From positions 1-64,000 of the forward strand of contig NZ_QKMF01000005.1 in NCBI RefSeq assembly GCF_003208435.1: a DNA stretch of 64,000 nt, written 5' to 3'. The DNA is from Pelagimonas varians (lineage in GTDB: Bacteria > Pseudomonadota > Alphaproteobacteria > Rhodobacterales > Rhodobacteraceae). Of the stretch, positions 1 to 9,250 are shown one piece after another. The notes under the pieces are model-generated. The model did not search any database and was not told where the DNA came from. It saw only the letters and a program-made list of their open reading frames with translations. A program made the translations under genes and the position numbers. Position 1 is the first letter of the stretch. Each line of letters begins with the position of its first letter.

Positions 1-123
1 ACCATCGAAGCGATGAAAATGGAAACCGGCATCCACGCCGAAAAAGACGCCGTCATCAAAGCCCTGCACGTCTCTCCAGGCGCACAAATCGACGCTAAAG
101 ACCTCCTCATCGAACTCGGGTAG
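1..123 (+). CDS. pyc: Pyruvate carboxylase, C-terminal biotin carrier end (partial)
   Basis: The frame is open from the first base and encodes the last 40 residues of a biotinyl carrier domain. The biotin attachment motif EAMKMET is visible, with the modified lysine between the two methionines, followed by the usual second half of the barrel ending ...DLLIELG. Pyruvate carboxylase makes oxaloacetate from pyruvate. The motif is shared with acetyl-CoA and propionyl-CoA carboxylases; the wording around it and the position at the very C-terminus favour Pyc, but most of the gene lies outside the window. A terminator hairpin follows within 15 bases. Confidence 0.75.
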   Translation, partial: TIEAMKMETGIHAEKDAVIKALHVSPGAQIDAKDLLIELG

Positions 124-135
124 GGGTAAATCACA

Positions 136-174
136 GGTAAGAGGCAGCGCTTGGCCGCCTCTTACCGTTATTTT
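136..174. terminator. Terminator hairpin between pyc and the aldehyde dehydrogenase
   Basis: A perfect 10-bp stem (136-145 with 157-166, arms GGTAAGAGGC / GCCTCTTACC) has an 11-base loop and is followed on the plus strand by a T-rich run at 168-174. It sits between two convergent genes, so it may serve both; the T-run favours the plus-strand pyc transcript. Confidence 0.75.
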
Positions 175-1678
175 ATGTCAGGTCAGCAGGCAAAATGCCT
201 TCGGGGATGTTTTGATAGCTGACAGGGCGCAAAAAGCGGCGAATGGCCAAGGTCCCAACCGAAGTTGCGCCAAAGTTGGTGGACGCAGGGTAGGGGCCGC
301 CATGAACCATAGCATCGCAAACTTCGACACCAGTCGGAAAACCGTTGGCCAGTACTCGACCCGCTTTGCGTTCCAAGATCGGCATCAGGGCACGAGCAGC
401 GTCTGTGTCGCCATCATCCATGAACAAAGTGCAGGTCAGTTGTCCTTCGAGTGATTTTGCCACTGCAATACGCTCCACATCATCTGCGACCACCACGACC
501 ATGCCGAGCGGGCCGAATACTTCTTCGGACAGCTCATGGTTTGCCAACCAGTCGGCACCAGTGGTTGCGAACAGGTAAGGCGTGGCCCCGCGCAAATCGC
601 ATGTCGAAGTCATCACTGCACGGACGCCCGCGCTTTGGGAAATGCGGTCACGTCCGGAATGATAGGCGTTTGCTATGCCGGAGGTGAGCATGGTTTGCGC
701 ACCAATCGGTTCCAAAGCGGCCCCCGCAGCGGCGACAAAGGCATCCGCCTGCGCACCGGCGGTTACAATTGCGATACCGGGGTTGGTACAAAACTGGCCC
801 GCACCCATTGTCAACGAACCGGCCCAACCAGCTGCAATCTGATCGCCGCGCGCGGCTAAGGCTTCGTCCAGAATGAACATCGGATTGACCGAGCCGAGCT
901 CTCCGAAGAACGGGATTGGTTCAGGGCGGGCTGCACAAATATCGAACAACGCACGACCGCCGCGCAAGCTGCCGGTAAAGCCAACTGCCTTGATCAGGGG
1001 ATGCTGTGCCAATGCTTGGCCAACTGGAATGCCGCCGTCTTGGACAAGGCCAAAGACACCGGGGTGGACGCCGCATGATTTGATAGCCGCATCAATAGCT
1101 TGGGCAACAAGTTCCGCCGTTCCGGGGTGTGCAGGGTGTCCTTTGACCACAACGGGGCAGCCTGCGGCCAATGCAGCAGCGGTATCGCCACCAGCCGTTG
1201 AAAACGCGAGCGGGAAATTAGATGCGCCAAAGACGGCAACCGGCCCGATAGGGCGTTGAACCATGCGAATTTCGGGGCGTGGCAGTGGGGCGCGATCTGG
1301 CAAAGCCACATCATGGCGGCGATCAAGGTAATTTCCGGCTTCGATGTGGTCCGCGAAAAGGCGCAGCTGGCCGGTGGTGCGGCCGCGTTCACCGATCAAA
1401 CGGGCCTCTGGCAGGCCGGTTTCCTTGCAGCCCATTTCGGTGATGGCGTCGCCAAGGTTGTCAATTTCAGTCGCTATCGCACGCAGCAAGGCGGCGCGGC
1501 TCTCGCGGCTTGAATAGCCAAAGGTCCAGAATGCATCTTCGGCAGCTTGGCAGGCTTGATCAACCAGTTCCGGTGTTCCCGCACAAAAGCTGTCCGCATC
1601 GCCACTGACCGGTTCGTTGGTGAATGTCGAAGTGCTGCTGACCCATTTGCCTGCAATTAAATGTGTGCCTTTCAGCAT
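173..1678 (-). CDS. 2,5-dioxovalerate (alpha-ketoglutarate semialdehyde) dehydrogenase
   Basis: This 501-residue NAD(P)-dependent aldehyde dehydrogenase carries the family signatures: the FGASNFPLAFS nucleotide-binding stretch near residue 150, a catalytic-glutamate region (FFGELGSVNP) near 260 and the nucleophile cysteine in GAGQFCTNPG near 300. The FGASNFP/FFGELGS wording is typical of the alpha-ketoglutarate semialdehyde dehydrogenase branch, which oxidises 2,5-dioxopentanoate to 2-oxoglutarate. It lies 15 bases downstream of a fumarylacetoacetate-hydrolase-fold gene, which matches the two final steps of the Weimberg-type route for pentoses or the related hexarate route. An AAGGA ribosome site precedes the ATG. 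A less specific ALDH cannot be excluded. Confidence 0.8.
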   Translation of the reverse strand: MLKGTHLIAGKWVSSTSTFTNEPVSGDADSFCAGTPELVDQACQAAEDAFWTFGYSSRESRAALLRAIATEIDNLGDAITEMGCKETGLPEARLIGERGRTTGQLRLFADHIEAGNYLDRRHDVALPDRAPLPRPEIRMVQRPIGPVAVFGASNFPLAFSTAGGDTAAALAAGCPVVVKGHPAHPGTAELVAQAIDAAIKSCGVHPGVFGLVQDGGIPVGQALAQHPLIKAVGFTGSLRGGRALFDICAARPEPIPFFGELGSVNPMFILDEALAARGDQIAAGWAGSLTMGAGQFCTNPGIAIVTAGAQADAFVAAAGAALEPIGAQTMLTSGIANAYHSGRDRISQSAGVRAVMTSTCDLRGATPYLFATTGADWLANHELSEEVFGPLGMVVVVADDVERIAVAKSLEGQLTCTLFMDDGDTDAARALMPILERKAGRVLANGFPTGVEVCDAMVHGGPYPASTNFGATSVGTLAIRRFLRPVSYQNIPEGILPADLT

Positions 1679-1693
1679 GATAATATCCTTGGT

Positions 1694-2830
1694 TTAGAGA
1701 AGTCCGCGTGCGGCGAGGTTTCGCATAAGGTGGCTTACACCAAAGGCCCATTCGGGGCAGGTGGTGGACAATTGCACTGTATTGGAAAGCGTCCCAAGTT
1801 CCGGCGATGAAATTTCGACATGATCGCCTAGTTTGTGAGTAAAGCCGCCGCCGACCGTATCACGATCTTGTGTTGGCGCAAACAGTGTTCCGAGATAGAG
1901 CATAAAGCCGTCAGGATACTGGTGATGCCTGCCCAAAGTTTGTCGGGTCAAATCCTGTGGGTCACGGCTGATCTGTGACATGGAAGAATGCCCTTTTAGC
2001 GAAAAGCCATCGGTTCCGGTGACTGTCAATGTCAGCTCTGCGGCGCGTACGGTGTCCAGCGTGAAACCATCATCAAACAGCCGGATCATTGGCCCGATAG
2101 ATGCAGAGGCATTGTTGTCTTTGGCTTTGGACAGCAGCAAAGCTGACCGGCCTTCGACGTCGCGTAGATTGACATCGTTACCCAAAGTGGCCCCGACAAT
2201 GCGGCCTGTGCTTGAAACGGTTAGCACAATTTCAGGTTCGGGATTGTTCCATGTCGACATTGGGTGCAATCCGACCAAAGCCCCTGACCCTACCGCGGAT
2301 AGGGTTTGCGCCTTTGAGAACACTTCGGCATCAGGGCCGATGCCGACTTCAAGATACTGGCTCCACAATCCTTCCTCGATCAAGGCGGATTTAACTGTTT
2401 CGGCTTCGGGTGAGCCGGGGGTGATATTGGTCAGGCTATCGCCGATCCGGGCACCGATCCTTGCGCGAATGTTTTGGGCTTTGTCCGGATCACCAGCCGC
2501 TTGTTCCTCGATAACCCGTTCAACCATCGATCCGGCGAAAGTGACTCCGCAGGCTTTGACCGCTTGTAGATCGCACGGTGCCAAAAGGTGCAAATGGCCT
2601 GTGTCGGTTGCATTTGCGGCGATTGTTTCTGCGGGGCCAAGGTCAAGTCCGGGCGCTGAAGCTACATATCCGACAGGATCGTCCATTTCGCATATATCGC
2701 GGACCAAAGGGGCATTCGCACTGGTAATGTCCCAAAGATGACCGCCGCGCAGTGTCACAACGACGGGGCCGGAAATGTCGGGATTCCAGACGCGGCCCAG
2801 CAATGTGCCCGAAGATGGAAATAGAGTCAT
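1694..2830 (-). CDS. Fumarylacetoacetate hydrolase family protein, probable 2-keto-3-deoxypentonate dehydratase
   Basis: This 378-residue protein resembles the AraD1-like branch of the FAH superfamily (COG3970), whose members dehydrate 2-keto-3-deoxypentonates to alpha-ketoglutarate semialdehyde. Typical C-terminal FAH-fold text is present (PDGFMLYLGTLFAPTQDRD, then a GGGFTHKLGDHVEISSPELG stretch). The frame extends 30 residues further upstream, but a GGGAG site 6-8 bases before the ATG at 2830 decides the start. It is the first gene of an operon with the semialdehyde dehydrogenase that would consume its product. No sugar dehydrogenase, lactonase or transporter is adjacent, so the upstream steps must be elsewhere. 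Substrate stereochemistry cannot be read from the sequence. Confidence 0.65.
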   Translation of the reverse strand: MTLFPSSGTLLGRVWNPDISGPVVVTLRGGHLWDITSANAPLVRDICEMDDPVGYVASAPGLDLGPAETIAANATDTGHLHLLAPCDLQAVKACGVTFAGSMVERVIEEQAAGDPDKAQNIRARIGARIGDSLTNITPGSPEAETVKSALIEEGLWSQYLEVGIGPDAEVFSKAQTLSAVGSGALVGLHPMSTWNNPEPEIVLTVSSTGRIVGATLGNDVNLRDVEGRSALLLSKAKDNNASASIGPMIRLFDDGFTLDTVRAAELTLTVTGTDGFSLKGHSSMSQISRDPQDLTRQTLGRHHQYPDGFMLYLGTLFAPTQDRDTVGGGFTHKLGDHVEISSPELGTLSNTVQLSTTCPEWAFGVSHLMRNLAARGLL

Positions 2831-2953
2831 GTGAGGCTCCCTGCCAAAGGTCATGTTAGCGCATAACGTTTGGCAAGGACCGGCGACTGTCAATGCCGGA
2901 GCGACGGATTCCCCCAGCAACAGATCAAAGCGTGGACAGGAATTCCGGTTTTC

Positions 2954-5900
2954 CTAGTAGTCGCGTTCAAAGAAAATCCCGATCGAGGAATCTCCATCAT
3001 TGTCGGCACTGCCCCGCACGGTCAAATTGGGTGTTACATCCAGGTTCAGACTAACTTCGTTAGTGCCGTCGCTGTTAACCGTCAGATCGGTATAGATGCT
3101 TTCGGAAATATATTTTCCGACTTTTGCTTCGGCGTTGCCGTCTGCATCCAGCCCGATATCCAGCTCATCAACGTTCAGCGTCTGCCGCAACTGATCCGTA
3201 AGACCGACCCCACCTTGCCCCGAAAGCGTGCGGATGGCAGCAGCCAGCTGAATCGCTTGAAGGGCGGAAATGTTTGTCGGATCTTTGCCAAACAAGAAAT
3301 ATGACAAGGCTTCGTCATCGGGCATGTCAGGATCGGACGTGACCTCAAGCTCGGGCTCCGATGCGAGGCCACTGATCCGCAAGGTAATTGAAACATCTTC
3401 AACTTCTGAGGTTGCGGAAAAATCGATCACGGGGTCGAAACTACCTTCCAGTCGGGCCAGCCCTTCGTTCAGATCAAGCCGTCTGCCCAAAAGTGAAAGC
3501 CTGCCGCGCACCAGATTGAATGCGCCAATGGGCTGAATGTTGTTGGAAGAGCCTGTTATGCGTAATGACCCGTTCAGTTCGGCATCAAGGCCGCGACCGC
3601 GAATAAAAATCTGGTTGGGGGCGTTGATGGTCACGTCAAGCGGGTAATCAGCTGTTGAGGCTGGCTTTGGTGTGGGAACAGACTCAAGCCCGGCATAACG
3701 CAAGGTACGCTTTACCTTTTTGCTGGGGTGCAGATGGCGCAAACCATCAAGCGCAGAATACGAGCTGCTGAGCGGTGGCAATTGTATCTCGGCATCGGTT
3801 AGATCGATTGAACCGGTTACACCCGCCCCGCCTGCCAGTCCCCCCGTGACCCGCAAATTGCCTTGAAGAGCAACTTCAAACAAGGATGCTTCACGCAGTG
3901 TTATCTTGTCCAAAATCACCGTCAGATCGGCATTGAAGGGCGCTTCAAGAGTGATGGGGCCGGAAACCTGAACCTGCCCACCGCTGGCAACCTGGCCAGA
4001 CAAACCCAAGGTGGCGCGTCCTGCCGCCAGATCAGCCCCTCCACGGATATCGTTCAACGCCACGCCCAAAGCAGGAGACGTAAAATTGGCTTCAGATAGG
4101 GTAAACCGGCCTGAGACAGAGTTCAAAGCAGGCGGTCCGTTGACCTGCAGATCAAAGCCAACTTGCCCTGAAAGAGCCTGACCGGTGAGGTAAATATTCG
4201 CAGCTTCCAAAGGGGCAGCCCCTGAAACGGCCAAATTCATCGTTGAAACATCTTGGGCAATGTCACCACTTGCCGTCAGCCTAATACCGCCCGGCCCTTC
4301 ACCAGAGGTGTTGATCTGCCAAGTATCGCCTTGCTTGGTAGCGGTTCCAGATGCGCTAACGGCACCGGGGAAATCGGGTACAATCAAGGCCAAATTAGCC
4401 ATGTCCAATTGATAGCGAAGATCACCGGAGTCCGGGCCAATTTGGCCGGATATCTCGGCAGAAACACCAGAGGCCTTAAGGTTAAGGGTCGAAATGTCGA
4501 TGTCGTCAAGGTTGCCACTGGCGCTTAGCTTCGCGGTGGTTGCCCCACGTAGCAATGTTTCGACCTGAGGGTTGCCGAACTTGAAATTATCCAACTGAGC
4601 GTCGGCGTTCAGGTCAAACTCCGTGGTGTCGAAGTTTGCAGATCCCAGAGCCTTTAAGCTGGCGGACCCTGCCAAAGGTTGCCCCGCAAGGTCGGCATAT
4701 TTGGCAAGCTGGCCGATTCTAGCGTCGAGCGATCCGGACGCTTGCCATTTGGCGGGCTGGGTTTCGCGGAGCTCACCGGTGAAGGTTGCCCGCGCATCTC
4801 CGGGCAACGTTGTCAGAGCGGTGACGTCCCAGCCTCCGTCTACTTGAACGGCATCTGCGGTTATCGCAGCAGGCCCGCGCACCTGCGGAATTGCTTTGCC
4901 AAGGTCAACCAGACGCGCAGACAAGGTTCCGGTACTGCCGGTTTCTTTTAGCGTTCCGGAGGCAACCAAGTTGATCTGGCTGGTCTCGATCGTCAACGGT
5001 TTGACTACAAAACCGCCCGGACCACGCGTGGCATTCACGGCCAATAGACCCTGCCCCGTCAATAACGGGTCAAGCTCGGCCACACCTGTCTTTAAATCCT
5101 GCGTACTGCCAAATATGGATAGGTCGAACGCGCCGGTCAACGGGGCAACAAGGCCGGAAATTTTCAAATCCGCTGCGCCTGCCAAAGGGATTGTTGCCAG
5201 CTTCGCAAACCGGCTGAGATCACGCGCAGCCAAAGTGAAATCTGGGGTTAGGGACAGTTCATCAGGTTTGGTCGGGTCAGAAACGACCAACGAGCCGGTC
5301 AGGCCATAGTCTTCGCCGGACAGTTTTAGATTGTTCAGGGTAAAAGGCGCACCCTTGGCCCAGTCAAAGGCCAAGGCACCGTTCAAACTGTCTCCGATCG
5401 CTTCTGCCAGATCTTGCGAAGCCGGTGCCAGACCTGTGGCATCCAGCGTCAATTCGCCGTCGATGCGTTCTTCGGTTCGGTTGATCACGCCAGATGCCTC
5501 AAAGCCGACGGAGTCGAGCGCGAGCGTCTCTTGTTCGAAACCCAACAACTGGCCATTCAAGCTCCATTCTTCACCGGACGCGGAGTCGAACGACCCGCTT
5601 AGAACGGCGCTTCGGATTTCGATTTTTGGGCCAGACAGTGGCAAAATGACGGTTTCGCCGGTGGGTGGCGTAATGTTGCCATCCAACGACAATTTGGTGG
5701 GCCATCCGTCGGGGCTGATCTCTGCGGATCCATCGAGCAAAAGCGCGGCAGCGCTGACGCGCAGGGCATCAAGCGTCAGGGTGCCATCAGGTGCCTGATG
5801 CCCTGCGGCTGTAAGATCGACCTTATTGCCAAGAAATTCAGCGAATTCGGGAACAAAAACAGGGGCGATATCCCCACCCAATAAGGCAGCGAACCGGTTT

Positions 5901-6679
5901 GTCCCGTCGGATTGACTGATCAAAGTCACCACACCTGACAGGCGTTCCTGATTGTCCGTAGCCAACAAGATTGAAGCGTTGAAGTCAGAAAGCGGGTCTT
6001 CGCCTTTGACAGTCAATTCTAGTGACGGCTTGCCCGGCAGAGACAGAAGATTTGCGGCGATGCCATCTTGTGGCTCGATCAAGGCCAAGTCCAACCCCAA
6101 GACGCGAGATTCGTTGTTGAAAGCGCCCTTCAACCGCAATTCACCCTCTGCGTCAGTACGGACCATCTTCAGATCAACGTCACCTGCGCCATCTTCCAAT
6201 CGCGCCGATCCGGAAAAAGACACGCGTGCTGATTGCCCAAACAGGCTTTCGCCCAGCAACACGTCTTTGATGTCCATCTTGTCGATGTTCACCGAAACGG
6301 GCAGGCTGGGCAGCGAAAACGCCTCGCCCGACGCCGCGCTTGGCAATTCGGTTTTGCTGGGAAGGGGCTTGCGCGGCAAATCAATGCGACCGATTGAAAT
6401 TTCGTCGATCTTGATCCGGCCGCGCAGCAGTGCGGTTCTGGTCCAAACCATGGCGATGTCTTCGGCGGTGACCCAAACGCCTTGTTCATCCGTCACCGTG
6501 ATCTTTTCGATCGTGGCCCGGCTGGACAGAGCCCCGGCAAACCCGTCGATGATGACGGTGCGCCCCGGTCCGGACAAGGCGTCTTCTAGCAGGCCCTGAA
6601 TATAGCCGCGGTCATCGTCATCTTGGGCAACAGCTGACATAGGCGTCAAAAGGCACAAGCAAAGAGCTAAAAATCGCAT
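2954..6679 (-). CDS. tamB: Translocation and assembly module protein TamB (DUF490)
   Basis: This 1,241-residue protein opens with a cleavable-looking signal or anchor (MRFLALCLCLLTPMSAVAQ) and continues as low-complexity beta-strand repeats typical of the TamB/AsmA-like bridge proteins. It ends in the DUF490 domain, where SYFLFGKDP and a C-terminal ...GIFFERDY resemble family members. TamB spans the periplasm and works with TamA in outer-membrane protein insertion or lipid transfer. The ATG at 6679 overlaps the tamA stop as TGATG, so the two are translationally coupled; a TTG one codon upstream is less likely. Confidence 0.9.
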   Translation of the reverse strand: MRFLALCLCLLTPMSAVAQDDDDRGYIQGLLEDALSGPGRTVIIDGFAGALSSRATIEKITVTDEQGVWVTAEDIAMVWTRTALLRGRIKIDEISIGRIDLPRKPLPSKTELPSAASGEAFSLPSLPVSVNIDKMDIKDVLLGESLFGQSARVSFSGSARLEDGAGDVDLKMVRTDAEGELRLKGAFNNESRVLGLDLALIEPQDGIAANLLSLPGKPSLELTVKGEDPLSDFNASILLATDNQERLSGVVTLISQSDGTNRFAALLGGDIAPVFVPEFAEFLGNKVDLTAAGHQAPDGTLTLDALRVSAAALLLDGSAEISPDGWPTKLSLDGNITPPTGETVILPLSGPKIEIRSAVLSGSFDSASGEEWSLNGQLLGFEQETLALDSVGFEASGVINRTEERIDGELTLDATGLAPASQDLAEAIGDSLNGALAFDWAKGAPFTLNNLKLSGEDYGLTGSLVVSDPTKPDELSLTPDFTLAARDLSRFAKLATIPLAGAADLKISGLVAPLTGAFDLSIFGSTQDLKTGVAELDPLLTGQGLLAVNATRGPGGFVVKPLTIETSQINLVASGTLKETGSTGTLSARLVDLGKAIPQVRGPAAITADAVQVDGGWDVTALTTLPGDARATFTGELRETQPAKWQASGSLDARIGQLAKYADLAGQPLAGSASLKALGSANFDTTEFDLNADAQLDNFKFGNPQVETLLRGATTAKLSASGNLDDIDISTLNLKASGVSAEISGQIGPDSGDLRYQLDMANLALIVPDFPGAVSASGTATKQGDTWQINTSGEGPGGIRLTASGDIAQDVSTMNLAVSGAAPLEAANIYLTGQALSGQVGFDLQVNGPPALNSVSGRFTLSEANFTSPALGVALNDIRGGADLAAGRATLGLSGQVASGGQVQVSGPITLEAPFNADLTVILDKITLREASLFEVALQGNLRVTGGLAGGAGVTGSIDLTDAEIQLPPLSSSYSALDGLRHLHPSKKVKRTLRYAGLESVPTPKPASTADYPLDVTINAPNQIFIRGRGLDAELNGSLRITGSSNNIQPIGAFNLVRGRLSLLGRRLDLNEGLARLEGSFDPVIDFSATSEVEDVSITLRISGLASEPELEVTSDPDMPDDEALSYFLFGKDPTNISALQAIQLAAAIRTLSGQGGVGLTDQLRQTLNVDELDIGLDADGNAEAKVGKYISESIYTDLTVNSDGTNEVSLNLDVTPNLTVRGSADNDGDSSIGIFFERDY

Positions 6680-8484
6680 CAAAACGCCTGCCCGATCCCG
6701 ATATATAACTGCATTTTCTTACTGGTTTCTCCGGATACGGGGAACGCGGCGTCCACGCGAATTGGCCCGATTGGGGTTTTGTAGCGCATCCCAAGGCCAG
6801 CCCCTGCGTGCCACTCCCCTTCGTCAAAGCTATCTGCCCCGACAAAACCGGCATCCGCAAAGCCGACCACTCCGATGGTGTCTGTGATCGAATATCTGAC
6901 CTCGCCGGACAAAACGGCAAGGGCTTTGCCCCCCAATGAACGGCCATCTTGGTTGGCACCCAAAGATTCATATGGTTGGCCCCGGACTGTCCCCCCGCCA
7001 CCGGAGTAGAACAAATACCCCGGAGGGGCATCAACCGCATCTGGCCCCACCAAGGAACCCAGTTGCAGGCGTCCGGCTAGAACGGTCGAATCTTCTGCCC
7101 CGAAAGAGGAAAACGCCCGTGCGTCCATTTCGAACAAACCGCCGGTTTGGCTTTGATATTGCTCATAAAACGGTGTGAGTTCCGCGCTTATGAAGAACCC
7201 GTTTTGTGTGTCCAGAGTATTGTCGCGCCGGTCATAAATCAGCTTGGCGGGCAGGCTATACAAAAACAATTCACGCGTTTCGCGGGTGCCGTCGTAAATA
7301 TCGGTGATTTCGTGATAGCTGACACCGACACCCAGTTCCCCGGTCAAATATGGGCTGAATTCACGCGATGCGCCAAAAGTCAGTTCGACCATGTGATCGA
7401 TGTAATCGGGCTCATCCTCAAGCTCGAAACTCAACTGGGAAAAGAACAGCGTATCAGCCCCGTAGACCGCCGGTTTTTCGAACCGGAAGATCAAGGAGTA
7501 GTCCATGTTTTGTTTTTCGGTGCCCAGCTGTGTGACTTTCCCATCGATCGAAAACCGCTCTGCGCCACCGAACAAATTTCGGTGCAACCAGTAACCGGTC
7601 AGTGTAACCCCTTCGTCCGTTGACAATTCAGCGCCGCCGCCGATCCGGCGTGGCTTTCGGTCGATAACGGCGATACCAAGATCCAAAGAGCCGTCGGGAT
7701 CAGGTGTTTCCGCCTCTGTCACTTGCACTGACTTAAAGGTGCCAGTGCGGCGCAGCCGGTCTGCGCCCTTTTTCACAGCATCGGGATCATACACTTCACC
7801 GCGTGGAATTCCGGCAATTTGCCGAACTCGCGCAGGCTTGGTTTTGCTTTCTCCGGTCACGGTAACGTCGCCAAAAGTCAGTTTTGGACCCGGATCAATT
7901 GCGATCGTCACATTGAGACGGGAATTGGCGTGCTCGGCCGTAATGCTTTGATCAATCACCTGCGCTTTTGCATATCCGGCCGACCGCCAGTCGTTTACGG
8001 CTTTGCGTGCCGCTCCGCGCACCACGGTGGCCAAGGCGGATTGGCCGGTTTCAAATTCTTCCGGTTTGGTTGTTCCCGGGGCCAGCGGTCCGACCTGCGC
8101 GGTTCCAAACTCAAAGAGTTCGCCCGGATCGACCGAAATCTTTATTTCGTTAACTTGGGCCGGAAGATTGAAAGGATCAACTTTGGCCGCTTCCTTGCCA
8201 TCCAGAGTGATCCGGACTACCGCGGAGTAATATCCTTGCGCATAGAGCGCTTCGACGAGCCGAGAATAATCGGACTGTGCGGCGGCGACCACATCGTAAG
8301 GGGTTTTTTCATCATTGGCTAATAAACCGGACGACAAAGACGCCGACACCAGACTCGCCTCAAGGTCTTCGTCGGATGAATTGAGCAGTTTGAAGTCTAC
8401 TGTTTCAAGCGCCAAAGCTGAATTGGCTAGCTGAAACGCCATAGCGCCAGCCAAAAGCAACCGTCCCGAGGAAAGCTGGATCAT
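6679..8484 (-). CDS. tamA: Outer-membrane Omp85-family protein TamA
   Basis: The 601 residues show an N-terminal signal peptide (about 1-25, ending ...NSALA), roughly 230 residues of POTRA-like repeats, then an Omp85 beta-barrel with the family's GGGAELSTDEG and GGGGTVRGQPYESLG stretches (the latter the conserved L6/VRGY region). The C-terminus reads ...QLYIGIGQAF, ending in the aromatic residue expected for outer-membrane insertion. It is co-transcribed with tamB, the standard pairing. About 150 bases upstream are non-coding with no feature I recognise. Confidence 0.9.
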   Translation of the reverse strand: MIQLSSGRLLLAGAMAFQLANSALALETVDFKLLNSSDEDLEASLVSASLSSGLLANDEKTPYDVVAAAQSDYSRLVEALYAQGYYSAVVRITLDGKEAAKVDPFNLPAQVNEIKISVDPGELFEFGTAQVGPLAPGTTKPEEFETGQSALATVVRGAARKAVNDWRSAGYAKAQVIDQSITAEHANSRLNVTIAIDPGPKLTFGDVTVTGESKTKPARVRQIAGIPRGEVYDPDAVKKGADRLRRTGTFKSVQVTEAETPDPDGSLDLGIAVIDRKPRRIGGGAELSTDEGVTLTGYWLHRNLFGGAERFSIDGKVTQLGTEKQNMDYSLIFRFEKPAVYGADTLFFSQLSFELEDEPDYIDHMVELTFGASREFSPYLTGELGVGVSYHEITDIYDGTRETRELFLYSLPAKLIYDRRDNTLDTQNGFFISAELTPFYEQYQSQTGGLFEMDARAFSSFGAEDSTVLAGRLQLGSLVGPDAVDAPPGYLFYSGGGGTVRGQPYESLGANQDGRSLGGKALAVLSGEVRYSITDTIGVVGFADAGFVGADSFDEGEWHAGAGLGMRYKTPIGPIRVDAAFPVSGETSKKMQLYIGIGQAF

Positions 8485-8632
8485 ACTTCACACCGCCATT
8501 TTTCGTCCAGCCTATTGCACGGATCAGAGTTCGGCCATGAAAAAGTTTCAGAACAGGCGCCAATTCGCGAATCGCCGTGATGCATTCTTGTCTTGATAGA
8601 GAATGAGAGGTTTTGGGCCCTGAAAATGACCG

Positions 8633-9250
8633 CTATGGGAAATGTTCTGGCGCATTATCCGGCAGCCATTTTGGATATTTTTTCATGATGTTTTCAAATC
8701 GGTCCGAAGTTAGAAAACGGTCCAGCCAGCCTTGCAATGCAGGCCATGGCTGCGCGTCGAACCATGTTTTGTCGACAAAGGCGAATTGACGTACAAACGG
8801 CAAGATGGCGTAATCTGCCAAACTAGGGTTTTCAAAAATCCATGTGCTGATTTGGGTGTCTAAATCGCGAAGAAATTGGGCAGCTTTGGCGCGGTGGAAT
8901 TCGGGGTCTTCCTCCGGATAGCGTGTGCCGTATTTGGTGCGGTCCAACGCTTGTTTAAACGGACCATCGCATCGGGAAATCCAGTCAAACCCGACGTTTG
9001 GCATGTCTAGCCAACCTTCGGGGTCGCGTTGCCCTAAGGCCCACAACATGATGTCCAGACTTTCGTCAATCACGATGTCAGGCAAGACAAGGCAAGGCAC
9101 CGTGCCGCTGGGTGACACCTTCAAAAATGTCTGCGGCTTGTCCCGCAAAACGACTTCGCGCAACGCGACCTGTTCGCCTGCGGATGCAAGGGCCAGTCGG
9201 GCGCGCATCGCATAGGGGCAACGGCGAAAGCTGTAGAGCAGGTTTGTCAT
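8633..9250 (-). CDS. Glutathione S-transferase family protein
   Basis: This 205-residue protein starts with a thioredoxin-fold GST N-domain: YSFRRCPYAMRARLAL holds a CPYA glutaredoxin-like motif, and SGTVPCLV is the cis-proline/glutathione-binding loop near residue 50. The rest is an all-helical C-domain. The cysteine in the active-site position suggests an omega/beta-like or thiol-transferase-type member rather than a tyrosine/serine GST. Its ATG overlaps the stop of the upstream MYG1-like gene by 4 bases (ATGA). Physiological substrate is unknown. Confidence 0.8.
   Translation of the reverse strand: MTNLLYSFRRCPYAMRARLALASAGEQVALREVVLRDKPQTFLKVSPSGTVPCLVLPDIVIDESLDIMLWALGQRDPEGWLDMPNVGFDWISRCDGPFKQALDRTKYGTRYPEEDPEFHRAKAAQFLRDLDTQISTWIFENPSLADYAILPFVRQFAFVDKTWFDAQPWPALQGWLDRFLTSDRFENIMKKYPKWLPDNAPEHFP

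Noticed and set aside
1980-2741. A 253-codon plus-strand open frame opposite the FAH-family gene
   Set aside because: Low-complexity Ser/Pro/Arg composition, no ribosome site, and antisense to a gene with clear family motifs.
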